Source: RGIG6353 sp045594565 (lineage in GTDB: Bacteria > Bacillota > Clostridia > Oscillospirales > SIG627). From it: 27,281 nt of DNA. The DNA lies in the NCBI GenBank assembly GCA_045594565.1, contig JAZNYT010000112.1, forward strand, positions 1 to 27,281, in the 5' to 3' direction. The translations under genes and the position numbers were made by a program. Below the pieces are notes generated by a model. The model saw nothing but the letters and a program-made list of their open reading frames with translations, did not search any database and was not told the DNA's origin. Numbering within the stretch: position 1 is the first letter of the stretch; every line of letters starts with the position of its first letter. Shown piece by piece: positions 1 to 7,620 of the stretch.

Positions 1-23
1 CTCGCTGTTGCTCGCACGATATA

Positions 24-306
24 TTTGCTTTGCAAATTCGATATAACTTTATTTTATTCGGTTGCTATATGATATAAATCTCGTTGCCGTAAGGCAACAT
101 ATCGCATCAAAGATATATCGCGTACGAAGTACATATAGCAAATTCCGTTAGGAATTGCATATCATCAAAACGAAGTTTTGTATATCATCAAGCCGACTGA
201 AATATACACACCTTACGGTGTGATGAGATACAACAACGGCTTTATTGCCGCCCTTGATGATATACAGCACTATCGTGCTGATGATATGCCAAGCCTGTCG
301 GCTTGG
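24..306. repeat. Array of short hairpins with non-identical stems
   Basis: A gene-free stretch made of at least nine small inverted repeats with 3 to 6 nt loops, joined by linkers resembling ATATCATCA or its complement TGATGATAT. Clear units: 24-36 (TTTGC/GCAAA), 83-98 (GTTGCC/GGCAAC), 122-132 (GTAC/GTAC), 141-156 (AATTCC/GGAATT), 166-180 (CAAAAC/GTTTTG), 207-222 (CACACC/GGTGTG), 237-250 (CGGC/GCCG), 265-280 (CAGCAC/GTGCTG) and 289-306 (CCAAGCC/GGCTTGG). Stem sequences differ from unit to unit while pairing is kept. The linker changes orientation near the middle: a 12-bp inverted repeat joins 181-192 to 253-264, so much of the array is itself palindromic. I see no credible coding frame. The left end may continue outside the window. 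Confidence 0.75.
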
Positions 307-308
307 AT

Positions 309-342
309 AAAAAAATCGACTTGTCAAGACAAGTCGATTTTT
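309..342 (-). terminator. Intrinsic terminator of ssrA
   Basis: A strong hairpin (arms 312-325 and 328-341, core ATCGACTTGTC, 2-nt loop) starts immediately after the CCA end of the tmRNA and ends in a T-run on the minus strand. It has a T-run on both strands, so it can also stop plus-strand transcription. Confidence 0.85.
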
Positions 343-688
343 TGGTGGAGCTGAGGAGAGTCGAACTCCTGTCCGAAACTTCATTCACGAAAACTTCTCC
401 GGGTGCAGTCGGTGATTTAGTTCCGTCAAAAAAGGCTCATCGACAAGCCCCGATTGGCGTAGCTTCATAAATTCATATAAAACCGCAAAGCTTAAGTCTT
501 ATACGTTCATCGCTAAGTGACGCCTTATCCTGAGCCGCGATACTCTCAGGTAAGACGGCCGCCATTAGTTAGGCAGCGTAAGCTAAATTTTTGTTAGCGT
601 TTATTTTTAAGTTTTACAGTTTTGAAGAGTTCTGCTACTCTACCCGCTTATCTCGCTTCAAAAACCCCGTCGAAACCTTTACAGCCCC
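343..688 (-). ncRNA. ssrA: Transfer-messenger RNA (tmRNA)
   Basis: Complete tmRNA of 346 nt, the molecule that rescues stalled ribosomes with SmpB and tags the unfinished protein for proteolysis. The 5' end (688) begins GGGGCTGTAAAGGTTTCGACGGGG, shown here as the conserved GGGGCTG start followed by TTCGACGGGG. The 3' end (343) has a T-arm containing GTTCGACTC and the acceptor end GCTCCACCA encoded in the DNA. The tag frame lies at 598-569: resume codon GCT and peptide ANKNLAYAA, then TAA. The AA-terminal degron fits the usual hydrophobic-Ala-Ala ending, although YAA is less common than LAA or IAA. The gene is divergent from luxS and is followed by its own terminator. One-piece form; no permutation. 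Confidence 0.97.
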
Positions 689-703
689 AAATAGAGTGTG
701 ATT

Positions 704-732
704 ATTATAACATATATTATTATCTTTTTCAA
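704..732 (-). promoter_or_regulatory. Promoter of ssrA
   Basis: Near-consensus vegetative promoter: -35 TTGAAA (732-727), 17-bp spacer, -10 TATAAT (709-704). The expected start is about 697, leaving roughly nine nucleotides of leader before the mature tmRNA 5' end at 688, which would need RNase P trimming. Confidence 0.85.
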
Positions 733-770
733 GTATGCCTTTTAATTATTGACAAAAAAGAAATAAATTA

Positions 771-799
771 TTGTCATTTGACTTGTTTTGTGGTAAAAT
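771..799 (+). promoter_or_regulatory. Promoter of luxS
   Basis: -35 TTGTCA (771-776), 17-bp spacer, -10 TAAAAT (794-799), about 25 bp before the start codon. The ribosome site is the GAGGTG just upstream of the ATG at 825. I see no S-box or other riboswitch in the short leader. Confidence 0.7.
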
Positions 800-824
800 A
801 TATAAAACTTTGTGAGGTGTTTTT

Positions 825-1286
825 ATGAATAAGATTGAAAGCTTCAAGATAGATCATTTATCCCTTTTCCCGGGTCTTTACTTATCAAGAAAAGATACGA
901 AGAACGGAGTTACAGTTTCGACCTTTGACCTTCGTATTACCGCCCCGAACCGTGAGCCTGTAATTGATATGCCTGCCCTTCACACAATAGAGCATCTGGG
1001 TGCGACATATCTTCGAAACTCTGACAGAAAAGAAGACATAGTTTATTTCGGTCCTATGGGCTGCAGAACGGGCTGTTACCTTTTAATGTTCGGAGACCTA
1101 TCCCCTGCCGACGTTTTTCCTCTTGTAATTGACACTTGTGATTTTATTCTGAATTTTGAGGGTGAAATACCTGGGGCTAAGCCTGAGGAATGCGGAAACT
1201 TCAGTGAACAAAACCTCGCAATGGCAAAATACTACGTTGCAAGGTACAAGGACGAGCTTATAAAAAATAAGAGACTTGAATATTAA
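825..1286 (+). CDS. luxS: S-ribosylhomocysteine lyase LuxS
   Basis: LuxS cleaves S-ribosylhomocysteine to homocysteine and DPD, the precursor of autoinducer-2, as part of the activated methyl cycle in the cytoplasm. The 153-residue length is normal for the family. The metal site is visible as HTIEH at residues 53-57 (H53, E56, H57) and ECGN around C123, and the catalytic cysteine is C84 in GCRTGCY. These match the family's His/His/Cys iron site and Cys84. It stands alone behind its own promoter and shares the downstream hairpin with the converging lipoprotein gene. No Pfs (nucleosidase) gene is next to it, so the partner step must be encoded elsewhere. Confidence 0.97.
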   Translation: MNKIESFKIDHLSLFPGLYLSRKDTKNGVTVSTFDLRITAPNREPVIDMPALHTIEHLGATYLRNSDRKEDIVYFGPMGCRTGCYLLMFGDLSPADVFPLVIDTCDFILNFEGEIPGAKPEECGNFSEQNLAMAKYYVARYKDELIKNKRLEY

Positions 1287-1287
1287 A

Positions 1288-1314
1288 AATCAGGAGTCGA
1301 ATGACTCCTGATTT
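1288..1314. terminator. Bidirectional terminator between luxS and lipoprotein gene
   Basis: Hairpin with arms AATCAGGAGTC (1288-1298) and GACTCCTGATT (1303-1313) around a GAAT loop. On the minus strand it is followed by a clean run of five T; on the plus strand the tail is TTTAATTTT. The stop codon of the minus-strand lipoprotein gene (1290-1292) lies inside the stem. Confidence 0.85.
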
Positions 1315-1847
1315 AATTTTACGTAATCGGGTTTGCGGCTTAAAATATTCACAAATACGGGGCAAAGATAGCCTTTTTCGTTGCCTGCGAAAAAGAAGTA
1401 GCTTAAAAACTTTTCTTCACCGTCTTTATTTGCCGAAGCTATCATTTCTACCTCACCGCTTCCTGCACCGCTTGAAGCGTAAACGATCTTGCCGTCAACA
1501 AAGCCTTCCGGAAGATTTAGAGTACACTCGCAATAGGCTTCAGTGTTTTTATCAAAACCTCTTATTGTAAGAGAGTTCTCAAAGGCGTAATACACAGGGT
1601 TTCCGCCAACGGGTGAAACGATGAAAATCGCATTTTGGGGCGCTTCTTCTGTTTCTTGCATTATATGCGCCTCAGTTTCGGCAACCGTATACTCAATTTT
1701 TTCGGGAAGGTCATCTACCTTATACTTAATTATCTCCGCCTTCTCGACTTTATCGATATCCTCTAATTTCAGATTATAAGTAAAAACGCAGGAGGTAAAA
1801 ATGAGCATTAAAAGGACAAGCAAAAATAAGGTCTGTACTTTTTTCAT
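1290..1847 (-). CDS. Hypothetical lipoprotein
   Basis: A 185-residue protein with a classical lipoprotein signal: MKK, a hydrophobic segment over residues 5-17, and lipobox FTSC with the lipidated cysteine at residue 20. It should be anchored to the outer face of the membrane. The mature part has no motif I recognise; it contains a short acidic stretch (ETEAHIMQETEEA, about residues 57-69) and a probable beta-rich globular domain. Start chosen at the ATG with GGAG about 8 nt upstream. It is the last gene of the rluB-side cluster, 16 bp after the pseudouridine synthase, and its stop overlaps the terminator stem. Function unknown. Confidence 0.8.
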   Translation of the reverse strand: MKKVQTLFLLVLLMLIFTSCVFTYNLKLEDIDKVEKAEIIKYKVDDLPEKIEYTVAETEAHIMQETEEAPQNAIFIVSPVGGNPVYYAFENSLTIRGFDKNTEAYCECTLNLPEGFVDGKIVYASSGAGSGEVEMIASANKDGEEKFLSYFFFAGNEKGYLCPVFVNILSRKPDYVKLNQESFDS

Positions 1848-1863
1848 TTTAACTTCTCCAAAA

Positions 1864-2583
1864 TCACAGCGATTTAAGGTAGTCTACTTCACCTTTAGTA
1901 AGAAGACGCCATTTGCCCGCGGGGAGTCCGCCGAGGTATATTTTACCGATAGAGACTCTTTTAAGTCTTGTGATAAATACGTTTACCTGTTCGCACATTT
2001 TACGTATCTGTCGGTTTCTACCCTCGTGGAGAACGAAGCGGAGTACTTCATTTTCTCCTGTGCTATCCTCTATTGTTACCTTAACAGGCTTTAGGTGATA
2101 GCCCTCTATAACCATAGGAGCATTGAGTTTTTCAAGCTGCCAGTCCTCGATTTTGCCCTTAATACGTACAAGGTACACCTTTTCGACGTTGCTTTTGGGG
2201 TGAATAAGGCGGTTGGCTATTTCCCCGTCATTTGTCATAAGAAGAACGCCCTCGGAGTTATAGTCAAGTCTTCCGATGGGATAGACACGTGTATTTATAT
2301 CACGTACAAGGTCGGCAACGCACTTTCTGTCCTTTTCGTCGGAAAGGGTTGCAACGTAGCCGCGGGGCTTATTGAGCATAAGATAAATCTTTTTATCATT
2401 TCTCTCTACAATCTTGCCGAGATAGGTTACGATATCATCTGTGGGGTTTATTTTTTGTCCGATTGTGGCTTTTGTGCCGTTGACGAAAATTTTACCATTT
2501 ATAATTTCCTCTTCGGCTTTTCTTCTCGACATTACTCCGCAATCGGATATAAATTTTTGTATTCGTACTTCAGCGTTTTCCAT
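1864..2583 (-). CDS. rluB: Pseudouridine synthase, RsuA/RluB family
   Basis: Cytoplasmic enzyme that isomerises a uridine in ribosomal RNA; in this family and gene context most likely 23S rRNA U2605. The 239 residues comprise an N-terminal S4 RNA-binding domain (about 5-50, with FISDCGVMSRRKAEE) and a catalytic domain with the motif GRLDYNSEG at 104-112, where D107 is the catalytic aspartate. A later conserved motif, LHEGRNRQIRKMCE, is also present and typical of the RsuA/RluB/RluE/RluF group. Start supported by AAAGGA upstream. It follows the DD-carboxypeptidase by only a few bases, as in other Firmicutes, but spmA and spmB, which often lie between them, are absent. RsuA-type specificity cannot be excluded. 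Confidence 0.9.
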   Translation of the reverse strand: MENAEVRIQKFISDCGVMSRRKAEEEIINGKIFVNGTKATIGQKINPTDDIVTYLGKIVERNDKKIYLMLNKPRGYVATLSDEKDRKCVADLVRDINTRVYPIGRLDYNSEGVLLMTNDGEIANRLIHPKSNVEKVYLVRIKGKIEDWQLEKLNAPMVIEGYHLKPVKVTIEDSTGENEVLRFVLHEGRNRQIRKMCEQVNVFITRLKRVSIGKIYLGGLPAGKWRLLTKGEVDYLKSL

Positions 2584-2592
2584 AATAGTCCT

Positions 2593-3753
2593 TTATTTGA
2601 AAATTGATTTGAAAATCCTTTTGAAAAATCCCTGTTTTTCAGGTATTGATACTGTGTTTTCGGGATAAAGAGAAAGCTCTGCCACATCTTTACCGTCGAT
2701 TGAATAGACCACCTTTGCAAGTGGCTTTTCTTTTACTTCTATTGGTGCATATACGAATTTCGGTGCTTCGATTCTGCTTTTCAAAGCAGTCACGTCACGG
2801 ACTGTGAGTGTGAGGGCTTCGATATTGGAAAGCCTCACCTTTTCCTTTTTACCGCCTACAACGGGAATATCGTAGGAGAGAGTCCCCTCTCCCGCAACGT
2901 TCACCTTGGAATAAAGCTTCATTGCATAGCTCATAAGTTTTTTATGGTCGTTCCAATCGTCGGGAGCGTTGAGGGTTACGAGAGCAAGCTCAAGGTCATC
3001 TACCTTTGCACCCGACACAAGACATCTGCCTGCGGTTTTTGTAAAGCCTGTTTTTCCGCCAATGCAGTTCTCAAAGGATTTGAGAAGCTTATTATGATTT
3101 GAAAGGAATCTGTAGCCGTCCTCCTCGGATAAATCTATCCTATAGGTTTTAGTAGAAACGATACGGCGAAAATCAGGGTTATTCATGGCTTCGCACCAAA
3201 CTGTGGCTATATCAACAGCCGTGGAATAGTGCTCGGGGTCTTCAAGTCCGTGAGGGTTATTGAAATGAGTGTCACGAAGTCCGAGCTTTTCTGCCTTATT
3301 ATTCATGAGTTTTGAAAAGTCAGACACCGAGCCTGACACGTGATTTGCAAGGCAGACTGCGGCATCGTTGGCAGATTCAAGCATAAGGGCGTATAAAAGG
3401 TCCTCAACGGAGAGCTTTTCACCCTCGTAAAGATAGACAGACGAGCCCTCAATTCCGCATGATTCGGCATTAACTGTCACAATATCACGAAGGTCGGCGT
3501 TTTCAAGCACCACCAATGCGGTCATTACCTTTGTAACGCTGGCAATAGGCATTCTCTTCTTTTCATTGTGGCAAAAGAGCACCTCTCCCGTACGTGCATC
3601 AACGAGCACGTAGGAGTCTGCTGAAACGTTGGGAAATTTATCCTCCTCTGATACGGTAGGATAAAACGCACCATCGGCAAAAGATATTACACCGAGAATT
3701 AAAGATAAAACGAAACCGAGACATAAAACTTTAATAAAGCTTGTTTTTTTCAA
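2593..3753 (-). CDS. D-alanyl-D-alanine carboxypeptidase (PBP5-like, S11)
   Basis: A secreted or membrane-attached penicillin-binding protein that removes the terminal D-Ala from peptidoglycan stem peptides. All three serine-hydrolase motifs are visible (numbered from the chosen start): S72-V-T-K75, S127-A-N129 and K234-T-G236. Residues 1-26 form a signal peptide (KKTSFIK then a hydrophobic core). The C-terminal quarter is a beta-rich PBP5 C domain. A frame extends upstream to an ATG at 3774, but the GAGGAG ribosome site lies inside that extension and sits 7 nt before a TTG at 3753-3751, so I chose TTG, giving 386 residues. The locus resembles the dacB/dacF neighbourhood, so a role in the cell wall or spore cortex is possible. 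Confidence 0.93.
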   Translation of the reverse strand: MKKTSFIKVLCLGFVLSLILGVISFADGAFYPTVSEEDKFPNVSADSYVLVDARTGEVLFCHNEKKRMPIASVTKVMTALVVLENADLRDIVTVNAESCGIEGSSVYLYEGEKLSVEDLLYALMLESANDAAVCLANHVSGSVSDFSKLMNNKAEKLGLRDTHFNNPHGLEDPEHYSTAVDIATVWCEAMNNPDFRRIVSTKTYRIDLSEEDGYRFLSNHNKLLKSFENCIGGKTGFTKTAGRCLVSGAKVDDLELALVTLNAPDDWNDHKKLMSYAMKLYSKVNVAGEGTLSYDIPVVGGKKEKVRLSNIEALTLTVRDVTALKSRIEAPKFVYAPIEVKEKPLAKVVYSIDGKDVAELSLYPENTVSIPEKQGFFKRIFKSIFK

Positions 3754-3807
3754 GATATTTCTCCTCACATACATTATTTTTTACAATATATGCAAGGGAA
3801 AAGAGTT

Positions 3808-4251
3808 TTATTCTGCTGTATTCTCTGCCGTCTCTTCCTTATTTTCTTCCTCTGCTTTTTCCTTCTTTTCCTTCTTGAAGGTTTCGCGAAGCTTTGAAAT
3901 AAGCTCGGGAGATTTTGAAACGAAGTCGCTTACGGTATCAGCAAGAGTGTTGGGAGTTTCCTTATTGATATTGAGAAGCTCTACTCCGTTCTTTGATACT
4001 ACGAGAAAGGCTATGGGGCTTACCGACATTCCTGCTCCGTTTCCGCCGCCAAAATGCTTGTTGTCGGTCTTCTTGCCGTCAAAATCAACACCACCGGAGG
4101 TAAATCCTACAGAAACCTTTGATACCGGAATAATAACTGTGTCCTCGTTTGCCTGAATAGGCTCACCGATAACTGTGTCGGTAGACATAATATTCTTGAG
4201 GTTTTCAAGAGTAGAATCAATCACTTGCTTGAGAGGCATTTCGTTATTCAT
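3808..4251 (-). CDS. ytfJ: Sporulation protein YtfJ (GerW family)
   Basis: 147 residues. Members of this family are made in the forespore and affect spore germination or resistance; the molecular activity is unknown. The sequence shows the family's features: an N-terminal helix (MPLKQVIDSTLENLKNIM), the VIGEPI motif, a central glycine-rich stretch HFGGGNGAGMSVSPIAFL with the preceding FTSGGVDFDGKK, and a highly charged Glu/Lys tail. The frame is open 18 codons further upstream, but AAAGGA lies just before the ATG at 4251, and that upstream part overlaps ytfI. The preceding ytfI stop (4253-4255) is one base away, so the two are surely co-transcribed and probably translationally coupled. Confidence 0.92.
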   Translation of the reverse strand: MNNEMPLKQVIDSTLENLKNIMSTDTVIGEPIQANEDTVIIPVSKVSVGFTSGGVDFDGKKTDNKHFGGGNGAGMSVSPIAFLVVSKNGVELLNINKETPNTLADTVSDFVSKSPELISKLRETFKKEKKEKAEEENKEETAENTAE

Positions 4252-4252
4252 A

Positions 4253-4846
4253 TTATTTTCCTTTCTTTTTATCCGCAAGTACAGGTAACAGGTGTACCGC
4301 GGCAAATATTACGTGTATAGGTTTAATTTTAAGTATAATTTTCAGCTTTGCTTCTGTTTTATCCGTCGTAAAATCGGGATAAATCGAAACTTTTTTATAG
4401 TTCTTTTTTAGAGTCACTAAAGTATCAAGAAACTCGAGTGCAAGATATATAGCACTTGATGCGGCACCGTAAATAAGCGCTGTGTGTGCGGCATCGTCGG
4501 TTGCGATTTTAACGTCAACGTAGCACACCTTAAGTCTCGCATAGCGTATAAATTCGCCGAATATCGCCTTTATCAAATCAATAATGGCGGATATACTTTC
4601 GATAGTATCGGATATACCTCGTGGCTTTTTTATTTTGCTTTTAGGAGTAGGGCTTGCCTTTTCGTCGCTCTCCCCTTTTGTCCGTCCTTCTGCTAGCTTT
4701 GCAATTTTATCTCCCTTTAAGGTAAAGAATAAAACTCTTATTTTGAAATCAAATTCTTCCTTTAACTCGAAGATAAAGGACACGTTCAAAAAGAGAATGA
4801 GAGTTATAAGGAGTAAAAGTGCAAGCAATATATAAAGAATAATCAT
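4253..4846 (-). CDS. DUF2953 membrane-anchored protein (YtfI-like)
   Basis: 197 residues with one strong N-terminal membrane segment (about 1-25) and a basic/acidic body containing a low-complexity linker near residues 58-75 (KGESDEKASPTPKSKIKK). The C-terminal part carries the short motifs expected of DUF2953 (a KVCYVDVKIATDDAA stretch and TLVTLKKNYKKVSIYPDF). In Bacillus the homologue ytfI sits next to ytfJ, and the same pairing is seen here. It overlaps the end of scpB by four bases (ATGA). The function is not established; by context it may help YtfJ or act in the forespore envelope. Confidence 0.8.
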   Translation of the reverse strand: MIILYILLALLLLITLILFLNVSFIFELKEEFDFKIRVLFFTLKGDKIAKLAEGRTKGESDEKASPTPKSKIKKPRGISDTIESISAIIDLIKAIFGEFIRYARLKVCYVDVKIATDDAAHTALIYGAASSAIYLALEFLDTLVTLKKNYKKVSIYPDFTTDKTEAKLKIILKIKPIHVIFAAVHLLPVLADKKKGK

Positions 4847-5415
4847 TCTACGTTTATCTTCATCTGACCGTCATCAATTTCAGGAAGGTCAGAAATGGAG
4901 TTTAGACCGAAGCGTTTTAAGAACTCAAGGGTCGTACCATATAGAATAGGTCTTCCCGGTGCATCAAGTCGTCCTTTTTCCTCAACAAGACCTTTTTCGA
5001 CTAGGGTATTCATAATACCCGAGCAGTCAACTCCTCTTATCTGCTCAACGTAGCCCTTTGTTACAGGCTGTCTGTAGGCAACTACCGCAAGTACCTCAAG
5101 GGCAGGCTTGGACATAGGAGAGGTGCGTTTTATTTCGAGATATTTTGTAACGAAATCGGCGTGTGATGCTTTTGTGCATAGCTGGTAATTCTTTTCTGCT
5201 CTTACAAGCTCAACACCTGCAATAGTGAGTCTCAGTCTATCTTCAAGGCGGGTTGCAACTATATCGACCTCGGAATTTGTGATGCCGAAAATTTCTGCAA
5301 GCTTTTCCTGTGACACAGGCTCGCCTGCCGCAAAAAGCACTGCCTCAAGAGCACCTGTAAGCTGTTCTTCGTCATATGCAAGATATCCTTCGGAAAACTT
5401 AAGCATTATTATCAT
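4843..5415 (-). CDS. scpB: Segregation and condensation protein B (ScpB)
   Basis: ScpB dimers bind ScpA and SMC to form the condensin that organises and segregates the chromosome. About 190 residues, as usual, with two winged-helix domains: the first around GALEAVLFAAGEPVSQEKLAE, the second around ALEVLAVVAYRQPVTKGYVEQIRGV, a hallmark ScpB segment, followed by GRPILYGTT. The end of scpA overlaps the start. Three starts are possible: GTG 5418, ATG 5415 and ATG 5406. AAGGAG sits 4 nt before ATG 5415 and 13 nt before ATG 5406, so I chose 5415, with low certainty about the exact codon. Confidence 0.95.
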   Translation of the reverse strand: MIIMLKFSEGYLAYDEEQLTGALEAVLFAAGEPVSQEKLAEIFGITNSEVDIVATRLEDRLRLTIAGVELVRAEKNYQLCTKASHADFVTKYLEIKRTSPMSKPALEVLAVVAYRQPVTKGYVEQIRGVDCSGIMNTLVEKGLVEEKGRLDAPGRPILYGTTLEFLKRFGLNSISDLPEIDDGQMKINVE

Positions 5416-6154
5416 CACTCTCCTTATTTTTATCTTTATTAAGTACTACTCTATAGTCCTCTTCACCGTCGTGGGAAATGGAAATTCTGCCAGATTTTAC
5501 AAGTTCAAGAAGAGCAAGGAAGCAAGCAACCTTGTCCGACCTTCCTTTATTATTGCCAAAAAGTACCTTAAAACTCACAGGTCTGTCAAATCTTAATGAC
5601 CTTATGAGAATTCGTAGCACGTATACTATTTTTTCTTCGATAGATACCACGGGTACGTTCAGGATTGTACCGATAGATGCCTTTTTGTCGGTATCTCGTT
5701 TGTCTTTACGCACCGTGCGAAGATAGAGCATTATGTCGTAAAGCTCATTCGGGTCACCATTGGGGATAACCTTGGTTATAACGGTGGGCATAGGCTTTGA
5801 GTTAAATCTCGAAAAATAAAACTCCATACGCTCACCAAGAAACTGTGATGCGACCTTTATCTTCTGATATTCAACGAGGGCGTTTACAAGTCCTTCTCTC
5901 GGGTCTTCCTCCTCTTCTTCTCTCGGAAGAAGCATTTTTGACTTTATATAGAGAAGCTCGGACGCCATTACGATAAATTCTGCCGCGATTTCTATATTCG
6001 CTTCACGCATACTCTCCATATAGTCCACGTACTGTTCGAGTATTTCGGCAATGGGGATATCGTATATGCTTACTTTATTCTTTTGTATCAGGCTTAGTAG
6101 CAGGTCGAGAGGACCTGAAAAAGCCTCGTTTTGATACTTAAAGGTTTCTGTCAT
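5399..6154 (-). CDS. scpA: Segregation and condensation protein A (ScpA)
   Basis: The kleisin subunit that bridges SMC heads, in complex with ScpB. 251 residues. The N-terminal segment FSGPLDLLLSLIQKNKVSIYDIPIAEI is the family's SMC-neck binding signature (residues about 13-39). The middle holds the acidic linker EEEEEDPREGLVNAL, and the C-terminal winged helix contains FLALLELVKSGRISI. Its ATG overlaps the stop of the M50 protease (ATGA at 6151-6154) and has almost no Shine-Dalgarno, so translation probably depends on coupling to the upstream gene. Confidence 0.96.
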   Translation of the reverse strand: MTETFKYQNEAFSGPLDLLLSLIQKNKVSIYDIPIAEILEQYVDYMESMREANIEIAAEFIVMASELLYIKSKMLLPREEEEEDPREGLVNALVEYQKIKVASQFLGERMEFYFSRFNSKPMPTVITKVIPNGDPNELYDIMLYLRTVRKDKRDTDKKASIGTILNVPVVSIEEKIVYVLRILIRSLRFDRPVSFKVLFGNNKGRSDKVACFLALLELVKSGRISISHDGEEDYRVVLNKDKNKESDDNNA

Positions 6155-6807
6155 ATTCTAACTATTAACCTCACGATATTTTCAATATGCCCTACGATAA
6201 AGTTTATCGCCATCTGAAGATAGGGACTTACGAAGCCGGACACTACAACAAGAAGAAGTATCAGGCTTATATATCTTTCGTACTTATGGTAAAGCACGAG
6301 AAGCTTTTGTGGTAAAAAGGAGTCAACTATTCTCGAACCGTCAAGGGGTGGAATGGGAATAAGATTGAACACCGCAAGTCCAACGTTTACGAAAATAAAG
6401 CTCACTATTATCTCACTAATTCCGCTCCACAACGGTGAAAGGAAAACGTCAGGCTTAAGAGTCATGATAAATTTAATGATGAGGTAATAAAGGAGTGTTC
6501 CCACAAAGGCAGAGAGTACGTTAGAAAGGGGTCCTGCAATAGCCACAAGCGCCGTATCACGCTTATACTTTTTGAAATACCTCGTGTTGACAGGAACGGG
6601 CTTAGCCCAACCAACACCTACAATAAGCATAGCAATAGCGCCGAAAATATCGAGGTGCTTTATGGGGTTAAGAGTAAGTCTGCCGTAATTTTTCGCAGTA
6701 GGGTCGCCAAGCTTATATGCAACGTAGCCGTGGGAGAATTCGTGAACCGACAACGCAAAGAGCACGCCCGGTATGGCGTAAAGAAAGCCTATAAGATTTC
6801 CAAACAT
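6151..6807 (-). CDS. Site-2 protease family (M50) membrane metalloprotease
   Basis: An intramembrane zinc protease of the YwhC/FtsH-independent M50B type often found just upstream of scpA. 218 residues from the chosen start. The zinc motif H22-E-F-S-H26 lies in the first membrane helix, and the third ligand lies in NLIPIPPLDGS (D156). About five to six membrane segments are evident. The open frame runs 16 codons further up, but the GAAAGGA site lies between the two starts, so I used ATG 6807. Spacing of about 13 nt is long. Substrate unknown; spore-pole processing of sigma factor (SpoIVFB-like) is not implied because this subfamily is a different branch. Confidence 0.9.
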   Translation of the reverse strand: MFGNLIGFLYAIPGVLFALSVHEFSHGYVAYKLGDPTAKNYGRLTLNPIKHLDIFGAIAMLIVGVGWAKPVPVNTRYFKKYKRDTALVAIAGPLSNVLSAFVGTLLYYLIIKFIMTLKPDVFLSPLWSGISEIIVSFIFVNVGLAVFNLIPIPPLDGSRIVDSFLPQKLLVLYHKYERYISLILLLVVVSGFVSPYLQMAINFIVGHIENIVRLIVRI

Positions 6808-6814
6808 AATGGAT

Positions 6815-7582
6815 TCAATTTCCTTTCTTATTCTGACGAAGCACTTCAAATGCAAGTATAGACGTAGCAGAAGCCGCTGTTAGTGACATATTGAAGTCTC
6901 GTCCGTAATCAATTTTAACTATTTCGTCAGCAGAATCGAGAAGTGCTCTCGAAATTCCTCTCTTTTCTCCGCCCACTATGAGAAAAAGGGGCTTTGAAAG
7001 GTCTGCTTCGGTGTGGAGGGTATCTGTTTCTATATCTGCACAAGCTATTTTATATCCGTGCTTTTTGGCGGTCTCTATAAGTGTGTCATTATCATCATAT
7101 ATGGCACATGGCACAAGCTCGGTAGCACCTGCTGAGCCTCTTATACAAACACCTGCCGCCGACATCCAGTTGCGCTTTGATAAAATTATTGCATCTACAC
7201 CTGCGGCATAGAGAGAGCGTACGGAGTATGCGAAATTATATGGATCTTCTATTCCTTCAATAAGGCATACAAATCCGTTTTCTTTTTCAAAAGCTTTATA
7301 AAGGGACACGTATTCCCTATCCCCTACAATAGCGATAAGTCCAGCGTGGGTAGAACCGATCGTGTTTTCTTCGATGAAGCTCTCGTCACAGATTTCGAAG
7401 GGTATGTTCTTTTCATCTGCAAGTCTTTTTATTCTTGCTATCTTTCGGTCTGTTTTAAGCTTGTCGGGATTTGAAAGAAAAATCCTTTCAATTTTTCTCG
7501 ACCCCGTTTCAAGAACGGTCATCACCGATATAGCGCCCTCGGCAAAGGATGAGGGAATTTCTTTTTGTTTTTCTTTTTTCAT
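6815..7582 (-). CDS. TrmH/SpoU-family RNA 2'-O-methyltransferase
   Basis: 255 residues with a short substrate-binding N-terminal part and a SPOUT catalytic domain. The three SpoU motifs are visible: DPYNFAYSVRSLYAAGVDAI (about 117-136), LFLIVGGEKRGIS (about 202-214) and the knot-forming IDYGRDFNMSLTAASAT (about 228-244). It would transfer a methyl from SAM to a ribose 2'-OH in tRNA or rRNA; the target base cannot be told from sequence. The usual motif-1 asparagine/arginine are represented by N in DPYNFAYSVR. It heads the minus-strand cluster, 7 bp before the M50 gene, and its start faces the radical-SAM promoter. Only a weak AAGAGA precedes the ATG. Confidence 0.9.
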   Translation of the reverse strand: MKKEKQKEIPSSFAEGAISVMTVLETGSRKIERIFLSNPDKLKTDRKIARIKRLADEKNIPFEICDESFIEENTIGSTHAGLIAIVGDREYVSLYKAFEKENGFVCLIEGIEDPYNFAYSVRSLYAAGVDAIILSKRNWMSAAGVCIRGSAGATELVPCAIYDDNDTLIETAKKHGYKIACADIETDTLHTEADLSKPLFLIVGGEKRGISRALLDSADEIVKIDYGRDFNMSLTAASATSILAFEVLRQNKKGN

Positions 7583-7611
7583 TTGAAATTTCTCTTATTT
7601 TGTGTTATGAT
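7583..7611 (+). promoter_or_regulatory. Extended -10 promoter giving a near-leaderless transcript
   Basis: -35 TTGAAA (7583-7588), 17-bp spacer, -10 TATGAT (7606-7611) preceded by TGT (extended -10). The predicted transcript start near 7618 is only about 3 nt before the ATG at 7621, and no Shine-Dalgarno can fit. Confidence 0.65.
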
Positions 7612-7620
7612 TTAGTTACT